Shown piece by piece: positions 25,696 to 37,441 of a stretch of 64,000 bases of DNA. The stretch is taken from contig BSDZ01000055.1 of assembly GCA_030268105.1 (NCBI GenBank), forward strand, positions 124,001 to 188,000, written 5' to 3'. Under the pieces are notes generated by a model. It ran no database searches. It had not been told where the DNA came from and was given only the letters and a program-made list of their open reading frames with translations. This DNA comes from Volvox africanus. Its lineage: Eukaryota; Chlorophyta; Chlorophyceae; Chlamydomonadales; Volvocaceae. A program made the position numbers and the translations under genes. Position 1 is the first letter of the stretch; every line of letters starts with the position of its first letter.

Positions 25696-27530
25696 CTCCA
25701 TTCCTTTCTTCATGTGGCTCACGTGTGCACTTTCTTGCACGGCCAGAACCCCCTTCCCGCCCGCTGACCTGTGTCGTACATGCAGTCACGTGTGGTCTCG
25801 GACGTGAGCGTAGCGCATGGAAGGGGCTCCGTCCGGGCTGCGTTTTTGTCGTTTTGTTTTGTATGCTAGGTATGTGTGGCATGGATGCGGCAGATGGGGT
25901 GTGGTGGCATGGATCGTTCATACCATGGTGAAAACCGCCCATCCCATCAGCACTGGGCACGTAAGCACCATTGGGCCAAATCAGTAGTACGGTGGGGGAC
26001 CACGTGCGAACCCTTGGTGACGATCTGTTGCGCACCGTTTGGACGGCAACCCATGCGCACAGATCCAACGCCTTGCCCCACGACCCCACGACACGGCACA
26101 CACACACACGGACATGGCACACATACTATGTACGTGCGACCCCACAGCTTCCACGTGCACAAAGTCAACAGGAATGCGCTTCATAAAAGGTGCGTGCAGG
26201 CTGGTGCCAGACATCCATCCGTGCGGCTGGATGGGCAGTCTCACGGATGGCCAGGCTTCCATCTCATCTGTGCTGCTTTGCTGACTGTGCCTGCCTGCAA
26301 ACGTATGCAGCTCCATTCCTTTCTTCATGTGGCTCACGTGTGCACTTTCTTGCACGGCCAGAACCCCCTTCCCGCCCGCTGACCTGTGTCGTACATGCAG
26401 TCACGTGTGGTCTCGGACGTGAGCGTAGCGCATGGAAGGGGCTCCGTCCGGGCTGCGTTTTTGTCGTTTTGTTTTGTATGCTAGGTATGTGTGGCATGGA
26501 TGCGGCAGATGGGGTGTGGTGGCATGGATCGTTCATACCATGGTGAAAACCGCCCATCCCATCAGCACTGGGCACGTAAGCACCATTGGGCCAAATCAGT
26601 AGTACGGTGGGGGACCACGTGCGAACCCTTGGTGACGATCTGTTGCGCACCGTTTGGACGGCAACCCATGCGCACAGATCCAACGCCTTGCCCCACGACC
26701 CCACGACACGGCACACACCCACACGGACATGGCACACATACTATGTACGTGCGACCCCACAGCTTCCACGTGCACAAAGTCAACAGGAATGCGCTTCATA
26801 AAAGGTGCGTGCAGGCTGGTGCCAGACATCCATCCGTGCGGCTGGATGGGCAGTCTCACGGATGGCCAGGCTTCCATCTCATCTGTGCTGCTTTGCTGAC
26901 TGTGCCTGCCTGCAAACGTATGCAGCTCCATTCCTTTCTTCATGTGGCTCACGTGTGCACTTTCTTGCACGGCCAGAACCCCCTTCCCGCCCGCTGACCT
27001 GTGTCGTACATGCAGTCACGTGTGGTCTCGGACGTGAGCGTAGCGCATGGAAGGGGCTCCGTCCGGGCTGCGTTTTTGTCGTTTTGTTTTGTATGCTAGG
27101 TATGTGTGGCATGGATGCGGCAGATGGGGTGTGGTGGCATGGATCGTTCATACCATGGTGAAAACCGCCCATCCCATCAGCACTGGGCACGTAAGCACCA
27201 TTGGGCCAAATCAGTAGTACGGTGGGGGACCACGTGCGAACCCTTGGTGACGATCTGTTGCGCACCGTTTGGACGGCAACCCATGCGCACAGATCCAACG
27301 CCTTGCCCCACGACCCCACGACACGGCACACACCCACACGGACATGGCACACATACTATGTACGTGCGACCCCACAGCTTCCACGTGCACAAAGTCAACA
27401 GGAATGCGCTTCATAAAAGGTGCGTGCAGGCTGGTGCCAGACATCCATCCGTGCGGCTGGATGGGCAGTCTCACGGATGGCCAGGCTTCCATCTCATCTG
27501 TGCTGCTTTGCTGACTGTGCCTGCCTGCAA

Positions 27531-27545
27531 ACGTATGCTATGCAG
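27531..27545. repeat. Indel-hotspot allele of 5 extra bases (620-bp unit)
   Basis: The unit at 27203-27822 reads CGTATGCTATGCAG. This is the 626-bp form lacking six bases (TGTTAG). It is a further intermediate at the same site. Confidence 0.93.
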
Positions 27546-29994
27546 CTCCATTCCTTTCTTCATGTGGCTCACGTGTGCACTTTCTTGCACGGCCAGAACC
27601 CCCTTCCCGCCCGCTGACCTGTGTCGTACATGCAGTCACGTGTGGTCTCGGACGTGAGCGTAGCGCATGGAAGGGGCTCCGTCCGGGCTGCGTTTTTGTC
27701 GTTTTGTTTTGTATGCTAGGTATGTGTGGCATGGATGCGGCAGATGGGGTGTGGTGGCATGGATCGTTCATACCATGGTGAAAACCGCCCATCCCATCAG
27801 CACTGGGCACGTAAGCACCATTGGGCCAAATCAGTAGTACGGTGGGGGACCACGTGCGAACCCTTGGTGACGATCTGTTGCGCACCGTTTGGACGGCAAC
27901 CCATGCGCACAGATCCAACGCCTTGCCCCACGACCCCACGACACGGCACACACCCACACGGACATGGCACACATACTATGTACGTGCGACCCCACAGCTT
28001 CCACGTGCACAAAGTCAACAGGAATGCGCTTCATAAAAGGTGCGTGCAGGCTGGTGCCAGACATCCATCCGTGCGGCTGGATGGGCAGTCTCACGGATGG
28101 CCAGGCTTCCATCTCATCTGTGCTGCTTTGCTGACTGTGCCTGCCTGCAAACGTATGCAGCTCCATTCCTTTCTTCATGTGGCTCACGTGTGCACTTTCT
28201 TGCACGGCCAGAACCCCCTTCCCGCCCGCTGACCTGTGTCGTACATGCAGTCACGTGTGGTCTCGGACGTGAGCGTAGCGCATGGAAGGGGCTCCGTCCG
28301 GGCTGCGTTTTTGTCGTTTTGTTTTGTATGCTAGGTATGTGTGGCATGGATGCGGCAGATGGGGTGTGGTGGCATGGATCGTTCATACCATGGTGAAAAC
28401 CGCCCATCCCATCAGCACTGGGCACGTAAGCACCATTGGGCCAAATCAGTAGTACGGTGGGGGACCACGTGCGAACCCTTGGTGACGATCTGTTGCGCAC
28501 CGTTTGGACGGCAACCCATGCGCACAGATCCAACGCCTTGCCCCACGACCCCACGACACGGCACACACCCACACGGACATGGCACACATACTATGTACGT
28601 GCGACCCCACAGCTTCCACGTGCACAAAGTCAACAGGAATGCGCTTCATAAAAGGTGCGTGCAGGCTGGTGCCAGACATCCATCCGTGCGGCTGGATGGG
28701 CAGTCTCACGGATGGCCAGGCTTCCATCTCATCTGTGCTGCTTTGCTGACTGTGCCTGCCTGCAAACGTATGCAGCTCCATTCCTTTCTTCATGTGGCTC
28801 ACGTGTGCACTTTCTTGCACGGCCAGAACCCCCTTCCCGCCCGCTGACCTGTGTCGTACATGCAGTCACGTGTGGTCTCGGACGTGAGCGTAGCGCATGG
28901 AAGGGGCTCCGTCCGGGCTGCGTTTTTGTCGTTTTGTTTTGTATGCTAGGTATGTGTGGCATGGATGCGGCAGATGGGGTGTGGTGGCATGGATCGTTCA
29001 TACCATGGTGAAAACCGCCCATCCCATCAGCACTGGGCACGTAAGCACCATTGGGCCAAATCAGTAGTACGGTGGGGGACCACGTGCGAACCCTTGGTGA
29101 CGATCTGTTGCGCACCGTTTGGACGGCAACCCATGCGCACAGATCCAACGCCTTGCCCCACGACCCCACGACACGGCACACACACACACGGACATGGCAC
29201 ACATACTATGTACGTGCGACCCCACAGCTTCCACGTGCACAAAGTCAACAGGAATGCGCTTCATAAAAGGTGCGTGCAGGCTGGTGCCAGACATCCATCC
29301 GTGCGGCTGGATGGGCAGTCTCACGGATGGCCAGGCTTCCATCTCATCTGTGCTGCTTTGCTGACTGTGCCTGCCTGCAAACGTATGCAGCTCCATTCCT
29401 TTCTTCATGTGGCTCACGTGTGCACTTTCTTGCACGGCCAGAACCCCCTTCCCGCCCGCTGACCTGTGTCGTACATGCAGTCACGTGTGGTCTCGGACGT
29501 GAGCGTAGCGCATGGAAGGGGCTCCGTCCGGGCTGCGTTTTTGTCGTTTTGTTTTGTATGCTAGGTATGTGTGGCATGGATGCGGCAGATGGGGTGTGGT
29601 GGCATGGATCGTTCATACCATGGTGAAAACCGCCCATCCCATCAGCACTGGGCACGTAAGCACCATTGGGCCAAATCAGTAGTACGGTGGGGGACCACGT
29701 GCGAACCCTTGGTGACGATCTGTTGCGCACCGTTTGGACGGCAACCCATGCGCACAGATCCAACGCCTTGCCCCACGACCCCACGACACGGCACACACCC
29801 ACACGGACATGGCACACATACTATGTACGTGCGACCCCACAGCTTCCACGTGCACAAAGTCAACAGGAATGCGCTTCATAAAAGGTGCGTGCAGGCTGGT
29901 GCCAGACATCCATCCGTGCGGCTGGATGGGCAGTCTCACGGATGGCCAGGCTTCCATCTCATCTGTGCTGCTTTGCTGACTGTGCCTGCCTGCA

Positions 29995-30016
29995 AACGTA
30001 TGTGTTAGCTAGCTCC
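29995..30016. repeat. Indel-hotspot allele of 7 extra bases (622-bp unit)
   Basis: The unit at 29668-30289 keeps TGTGTTAGCT but then runs straight into AGCTCC. Compared with the 626-bp form, the ATGC between the two AGCT copies is gone. The loss is on the opposite side of the element from that in the 621-bp form, so the two alleles arose independently. Confidence 0.93.
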
Positions 30017-30904
30017 ATTCCTTTCTTCATGTGGCTCACGTGTGCACTTTCTTGCACGGCCAGAACCCCCTTCCCGCCCGCTGACCTGTGTCGTACATGC
30101 AGTCACGTGTGGTCTCGGACGTGAGCGTAGCGCATGGAAGGGGCTCCGTCCGGGCTGCGTTTTTGTCGTTTTGTTTTGTATGCTAGGTATGTGTGGCATG
30201 GATGCGGCAGATGGGGTGTGGTGGCATGGATCGTTCATACCATGGTGAAAACCGCCCATCCCATCAGCACTGGGCACGTAAGCACCATTGGGCCAAATCA
30301 GTAGTACGGTGGGGGACCACGTGCGAACCCTTGGTGACGATCTGTTGCGCACCGTTTGGACGGCAACCCATGCGCACAGATCCAACGCCTTGCCCCACGA
30401 CCCCACGACACGGCACACACACACACGGACATGGCACACATACTATGTACGTGCGACCCCACAGCTTCCACGTGCACAAAGTCAACAGGAATGCGCTTCA
30501 TAAAAGGTGCGTGCAGGCTGGTGCCAGACATCCATCCGTGCGGCTGGATGGGCAGTCTCACGGATGGCCAGGCTTCCATCTCATCTGTGCTGCTTTGCTG
30601 ACTGTGCCTGCCTGCAAACGTATGCAGCTCCATTCCTTTCTTCATGTGGCTCACGTGTGCACTTTCTTGCACGGCCAGAACCCCCTTCCCGCCCGCTGAC
30701 CTGTGTCGTACATGCAGTCACGTGTGGTCTCGGACGTGAGCGTAGCGCATGGAAGGGGCTCCGTCCGGGCTGCGTTTTTGTCGTTTTGTTTTGTATGCTA
30801 GGTATGTGTGGCATGGATGCGGCAGATGGGGTGTGGTGGCATGGATCGTTCATACCATGGTGAAAACCGCCCATCCCATCAGCACTGGGCACGTAAGCAC
30901 CATT

Positions 30905-32156
30905 GGGCCAAATCAGTAGTACGGTGGGGGACCACGTGCGAACCCTTGGTGACGATCTGTTGCGCACCGTTTGGACGGCAACCCATGCGCACAGATCCAA
31001 CGCCTTGCCCCACGACCCCACGACACGGCACACACCCACACGGACATGGCACACATACTATGTACGTGCGACCCCACAGCTTCCACGTGCACAAAGTCAA
31101 CAGGAATGCGCTTCATAAAAGGTGCGTGCAGGCTGGTGCCAGACATCCATCCGTGCGGCTGGATGGGCAGTCTCACGGATGGCCAGGCTTCCATCTCATC
31201 TGTGCTGCTTTGCTGACTGTGCCTGCCTGCAAACGTATGTGTTAGCTATGCAGCTCCATTCCTTTCTTCATGTGGCTCACGTGTGCACTTTCTTGCACGG
31301 CCAGAACCCCCTTCCCGCCCGCTGACCTGTGTCGTACATGCAGTCACGTGTGGTCTCGGACGTGAGCGTAGCGCATGGAAGGGGCTCCGTCCGGGCTGCG
31401 TTTTTGTCGTTTTGTTTTGTATGCTAGGTATGTGTGGCATGGATGCGGCAGATGGGGTGTGGTGGCATGGATCGTTCATACCATGGTGAAAACCGCCCAT
31501 CCCATCAGCACTGGGCACGTAAGCACCATTGGGCCAAATCAGTAGTACGGTGGGGGACCACGTGCGAACCCTTGGTGACGATCTGTTGCGCACCGTTTGG
31601 ACGGCAACCCATGCGCACAGATCCAACGCCTTGCCCCACGACCCCACGACACGGCACACACCCACACGGACATGGCACACATACTATGTACGTGCGACCC
31701 CACAGCTTCCACGTGCACAAAGTCAACAGGAATGCGCTTCATAAAAGGTGCGTGCAGGCTGGTGCCAGACATCCATCCGTGCGGCTGGATGGGCAGTCTC
31801 ACGGATGGCCAGGCTTCCATCTCATCTGTGCTGCTTTGCTGACTGTGCCTGCCTGCAAACGTATGTGTTAGCTATGCAGCTCCATTCCTTTCTTCATGTG
31901 GCTCACGTGTGCACTTTCTTGCACGGCCAGAACCCCCTTCCCGCCCGCTGACCTGTGTCGTACATGCAGTCACGTGTGGTCTCGGACGTGAGCGTAGCGC
32001 ATGGAAGGGGCTCCGTCCGGGCTGCGTTTTTGTCGTTTTGTTTTGTATGCTAGGTATGTGTGGCATGGATGCGGCAGATGGGGTGTGGTGGCATGGATCG
32101 TTCATACCATGGTGAAAACCGCCCATCCCATCAGCACTGGGCACGTAAGCACCATT
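30905..32156. repeat. Pair of 626-bp units
   Basis: Two adjacent units (starts 30905 and 31531) have the full 11-bp element and C at unit base 132. They follow an A132 unit that starts at 30290. Confidence 0.93.
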
Positions 32157-34973
32157 GGGCCAAATCAGTAGTACGGTGGGGGACCACGTGCGAACCCTTG
32201 GTGACGATCTGTTGCGCACCGTTTGGACGGCAACCCATGCGCACAGATCCAACGCCTTGCCCCACGACCCCACGACACGGCACACACCCACACGGACATG
32301 GCACACATACTATGTACGTGCGACCCCACAGCTTCCACGTGCACAAAGTCAACAGGAATGCGCTTCATAAAAGGTGCGTGCAGGCTGGTGCCAGACATCC
32401 ATCCGTGCGGCTGGATGGGCAGTCTCACGGATGGCCAGGCTTCCATCTCATCTGTGCTGCTTTGCTGACTGTGCCTGCCTGCAAACGTATGCAGCTCCAT
32501 TCCTTTCTTCATGTGGCTCACGTGTGCACTTTCTTGCACGGCCAGAACCCCCTTCCCGCCCGCTGACCTGTGTCGTACATGCAGTCACGTGTGGTCTCGG
32601 ACGTGAGCGTAGCGCATGGAAGGGGCTCCGTCCGGGCTGCGTTTTTGTCGTTTTGTTTTGTATGCTAGGTATGTGTGGCATGGATGCGGCAGATGGGGTG
32701 TGGTGGCATGGATCGTTCATACCATGGTGAAAACCGCCCATCCCATCAGCACTGGGCACGTAAGCACCATTGGGCCAAATCAGTAGTACGGTGGGGGACC
32801 ACGTGCGAACCCTTGGTGACGATCTGTTGCGCACCGTTTGGACGGCAACCCATGCGCACAGATCCAACGCCTTGCCCCACGACCCCACGACACGGCACAC
32901 ACCCACACGGACATGGCACACATACTATGTACGTGCGACCCCACAGCTTCCACGTGCACAAAGTCAACAGGAATGCGCTTCATAAAAGGTGCGTGCAGGC
33001 TGGTGCCAGACATCCATCCGTGCGGCTGGATGGGCAGTCTCACGGATGGCCAGGCTTCCATCTCATCTGTGCTGCTTTGCTGACTGTGCCTGCCTGCAAA
33101 CGTATGCAGCTCCATTCCTTTCTTCATGTGGCTCACGTGTGCACTTTCTTGCACGGCCAGAACCCCCTTCCCGCCCGCTGACCTGTGTCGTACATGCAGT
33201 CACGTGTGGTCTCGGACGTGAGCGTAGCGCATGGAAGGGGCTCCGTCCGGGCTGCGTTTTTGTCGTTTTGTTTTGTATGCTAGGTATGTGTGGCATGGAT
33301 GCGGCAGATGGGGTGTGGTGGCATGGATCGTTCATACCATGGTGAAAACCGCCCATCCCATCAGCACTGGGCACGTAAGCACCATTGGGCCAAATCAGTA
33401 GTACGGTGGGGGACCACGTGCGAACCCTTGGTGACGATCTGTTGCGCACCGTTTGGACGGCAACCCATGCGCACAGATCCAACGCCTTGCCCCACGACCC
33501 CACGACACGGCACACACCCACACGGACATGGCACACATACTATGTACGTGCGACCCCACAGCTTCCACGTGCACAAAGTCAACAGGAATGCGCTTCATAA
33601 AAGGTGCGTGCAGGCTGGTGCCAGACATCCATCCGTGCGGCTGGATGGGCAGTCTCACGGATGGCCAGGCTTCCATCTCATCTGTGCTGCTTTGCTGACT
33701 GTGCCTGCCTGCAAACGTATGCAGCTCCATTCCTTTCTTCATGTGGCTCACGTGTGCACTTTCTTGCACGGCCAGAACCCCCTTCCCGCCCGCTGACCTG
33801 TGTCGTACATGCAGTCACGTGTGGTCTCGGACGTGAGCGTAGCGCATGGAAGGGGCTCCGTCCGGGCTGCGTTTTTGTCGTTTTGTTTTGTATGCTAGGT
33901 ATGTGTGGCATGGATGCGGCAGATGGGGTGTGGTGGCATGGATCGTTCATACCATGGTGAAAACCGCCCATCCCATCAGCACTGGGCACGTAAGCACCAT
34001 TGGGCCAAATCAGTAGTACGGTGGGGGACCACGTGCGAACCCTTGGTGACGATCTGTTGCGCACCGTTTGGACGGCAACCCATGCGCACAGATCCAACGC
34101 CTTGCCCCACGACCCCACGACACGGCACACACACACACGGACATGGCACACATACTATGTACGTGCGACCCCACAGCTTCCACGTGCACAAAGTCAACAG
34201 GAATGCGCTTCATAAAAGGTGCGTGCAGGCTGGTGCCAGACATCCATCCGTGCGGCTGGATGGGCAGTCTCACGGATGGCCAGGCTTCCATCTCATCTGT
34301 GCTGCTTTGCTGACTGTGCCTGCCTGCAAACGTATGCAGCTCCATTCCTTTCTTCATGTGGCTCACGTGTGCACTTTCTTGCACGGCCAGAACCCCCTTC
34401 CCGCCCGCTGACCTGTGTCGTACATGCAGTCACGTGTGGTCTCGGACGTGAGCGTAGCGCATGGAAGGGGCTCCGTCCGGGCTGCGTTTTTGTCGTTTTG
34501 TTTTGTATGCTAGGTATGTGTGGCATGGATGCGGCAGATGGGGTGTGGTGGCATGGATCGTTCATACCATGGTGAAAACCGCCCATCCCATCAGCACTGG
34601 GCACGTAAGCACCATTGGGCCAAATCAGTAGTACGGTGGGGGACCACGTGCGAACCCTTGGTGACGATCTGTTGCGCACCGTTTGGACGGCAACCCATGC
34701 GCACAGATCCAACGCCTTGCCCCACGACCCCACGACACGGCACACACCCACACGGACATGGCACACATACTATGTACGTGCGACCCCACAGCTTCCACGT
34801 GCACAAAGTCAACAGGAATGCGCTTCATAAAAGGTGCGTGCAGGCTGGTGCCAGACATCCATCCGTGCGGCTGGATGGGCAGTCTCACGGATGGCCAGGC
34901 TTCCATCTCATCTGTGCTGCTTTGCTGACTGTGCCTGCCTGCAAACGTATGCAGCTCCATTCCTTTCTTCATG

Positions 34974-35580
34974 TGCTCACGTGTGCACTTTCTTGCACGG
35001 CCAGAACCCCTTCCCGCCCGCTGACCTGTGTCGTACATGCAGTCATCGCTTTGGTGTTGGCTCGGACGTGAGCGCTTAGCGCAGGAAGGGGACTCGTCGG
35101 GCTGCGTTTTTGTTCGTTGTTTGTATGCTAGGTATTGTGGCATGGATGGACGGCAGAATGGGGTGTGGTCGGCATGGATCGCTTCATACCATGGTGAAAA
35201 CCGCCCATCCCATACAGCACTGGGCCACGTAAGCACCATTGGGCCAAATCAGTGTAGTACGGTGGGGGACCACGTGCGAACCCTTGGTGCCGATCTGTTG
35301 CAGCACCGTTCTGGACGGCAACGCAATGCGCACAGATCCAACGCCTTGCCCCACGACCCCACGACACGGCACACAACACACACGGACATGGCACACATAC
35401 TATGTTACGTGCGACCCACAGCTTCCACGTGCACAAAGTCAACAGGAATGCGCTTCATAAAGGTGCGTGCAGGCTGGTGCCAGACATCCATCCGTGCGGC
35501 TGGATGGGCAGTCTCACGGATGGCCAGGCTTCCATCTCATCTGTGCCTGCTTTGCTGACTGTGCCTGCCCTGCAAACGTA
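34974..35580. other. Most degenerate stretch: probable assembly seam
   Basis: Within about one unit length there are more than a dozen single-base gains, losses and substitutions compared with every flanking unit. They include a lost G at ~34975, a lost C at ~34999, a scrambled segment at 35044-35060, and extra bases at ~35091, 35114, 35148, 35170 and 35214. Many insertions are outside homopolymers, as in raw single-molecule reads. Up to this point the array is nearly invariant T68/C132; beyond about 36.5 kb most units are A132. A change of haplotype coinciding with a drop in base quality suggests two assembled pieces joined here. Confidence 0.7.
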
Positions 35581-37426
35581 TGCAGCTCCATTCCTTTCTT
35601 CATGTGGCTCACGTGTGCACTTTCTTGCACGGCCAGAACCCCCCTTCCCGCCCGCTGACCTGTGTCGTACATGCAGTCACGTGTGGTCTCGGACGTGAGC
35701 GTAGCGCATGGAAGGGGCTCCGTCCGGGCTGCGTTTTTTGTCGTTTTGTTTTGTATGCTAGGTATGTGTGGCATGGATGCGGCAGATGGGGTGTGGTGGC
35801 ATGGATCGTTCATACCATGGTGAAAACCGCCCATCCCATCAGCACTGGGCACGTAAGCACCATTGGGCCAAATCAGTAGTACGGTGGGGGACCACGTGCG
35901 AAACCCTTGGTGACGATCTGTTGCGCACCGTTTGGACGGCAACCCATGCGCACAGATCCAACGCCTTGCCCCACGACCCCACGACACGGCACACACCCAC
36001 ACGGACATGGCACACATACTATGTACGTGCGACCCACAGCTTCCACGTGCACAAAGTCAACAGGAATGCGCTTCATAAAAGGTGCGTGCAGGCTGGTGCC
36101 AGACATCCATCCGTGCGGCTGGATGGGCAGTCTCACGGATGGCCAGGCTTCCATCTCATCTGTGCTGCTTTGCTGACTGTGCCTGCCTGCAAACGTATGC
36201 AGCTCCATTCCTTTCTTCATGTGGCTCACGTGTGCACTTTCTTGCACGGCCAGAACCCCCTTCCCGCCCGCTGACCTGTGTCGTACATGCAGTCACGTGT
36301 GGTCTCGGACGTGAGCGTAGCGCATGGAAGGGGCTCCGTCCGGGCTTGCGTTTTGTCGTTTTGTTTTGTATGCTAGGTATGTGTGGCATGGATGCGGCAG
36401 ATGGGGTGTGGTGGCATGGATCGTTCATACCATGGTGAAAACCGCCCATCCCATCAGCACTGGGCACGTAAGCACCATTGGGCCAAATCAGTAGTACGGT
36501 GGGGGACCACGTGCGAACCCTTGGTGACGATCTGTTGCGCACCGTTCGGACGGCAACCCATGCGCACAGATCCAACGCCTTGCCCCACGACCCCACGACA
36601 CGGCACACACACACACGGACATGGCACACATACTATGTACGTGCGACCCACAGCTTTCCACGTGCACAAAGTCAACAGGAATGCGCTTCATAAAAGGTGC
36701 GTGCAGGCTGGTGCCAGACATCCATCCGTGCGGCTGGATGGGCAGTCTCACGGGATGGCCAGGCTTCCATCTCATCTGTGCTGCTTTGCTGACTGTGCCT
36801 GCCTGCAAACGTATGCAGCTCCATTCCTTTCATCATGTGGCTCACGTGTGCACTTTCTTGCACGGCCAGAACCCCCTTCCCGCCCGCTGACCTGTTTCGT
36901 ACATGCAGTCACGTGTGGTCTCGGACGTGAGCGTAGCGCATGGAAGGGGCTCCGTCCGGGCTGCGTTTTTGTCGTTTTGTTTTGTATGCTAGGTATGTGT
37001 GGCATGGATGCGGCAGATGGGGTGTGGTGGCATGGATCGTTCATACCATGGTGAAAACCGCCCATCCCATCAGCACTGGGCACGTAAGCACCATTGGGCC
37101 AAATCAGTAGTACGGTGGGGGACCACGTGCGAACCCTTGGTGACGATCTGTTGCGCACCGTTTGGACGGCAACCCATGCGCACAGATCCAACGCCTTGCC
37201 CCACGACCCCACGACACGGCACACACCCACACGGACATGGCACACATACTATGTACGTGCGACCCCACAGCTTCCACGTGCACAAAGTCAACAGGAATGC
37301 GCTTCATAAAAGGTGCGTGCAGGCTGGTGCCAGACATCCATCCGTGCGGCTGGAATGGGCAGTCTCACGGATGGCCAGGCTTCCATCTCATCTGTGCTGC
37401 TTTGCTGACTGTGCCTGCCTGCAAAC

Positions 37427-37441
37427 GTATTGCTAGCCTCC
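37427..37441. repeat. Unusual allele at the indel hotspot
   Basis: This unit reads CGTATTGCTAGCCTCC where others read CGTATGCAGCTCC. It may be a further processed form of the 11-bp element, but it lies in the error-rich stretch and could be a consensus artefact. Confidence 0.5.

Larger units (their letters stand above)
19158..34616. repeat. Mixed block: 25 units of 615, 620, 621, 622 and 626 bp
   Basis: 615-bp and 626-bp units are interspersed. The 626-bp units start at 19773, 21014, 21640, 24726, 30905 and 31531; single 621, 620 and 622-bp units start at 25352, 27203 and 29668. Outside the indel hotspot the only substitution I detect is C to A at unit base 132, in four units (window bases 26104, 29184, 30421 and 34133). 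No gene or foreign insert is present. Confidence 0.93.

Noticed and set aside
34625..35239. 204-aa open frame on the - strand, longer than usual
   Set aside because: It is extended only because 1-bp indels at the probable seam join frames that stop in normal units.
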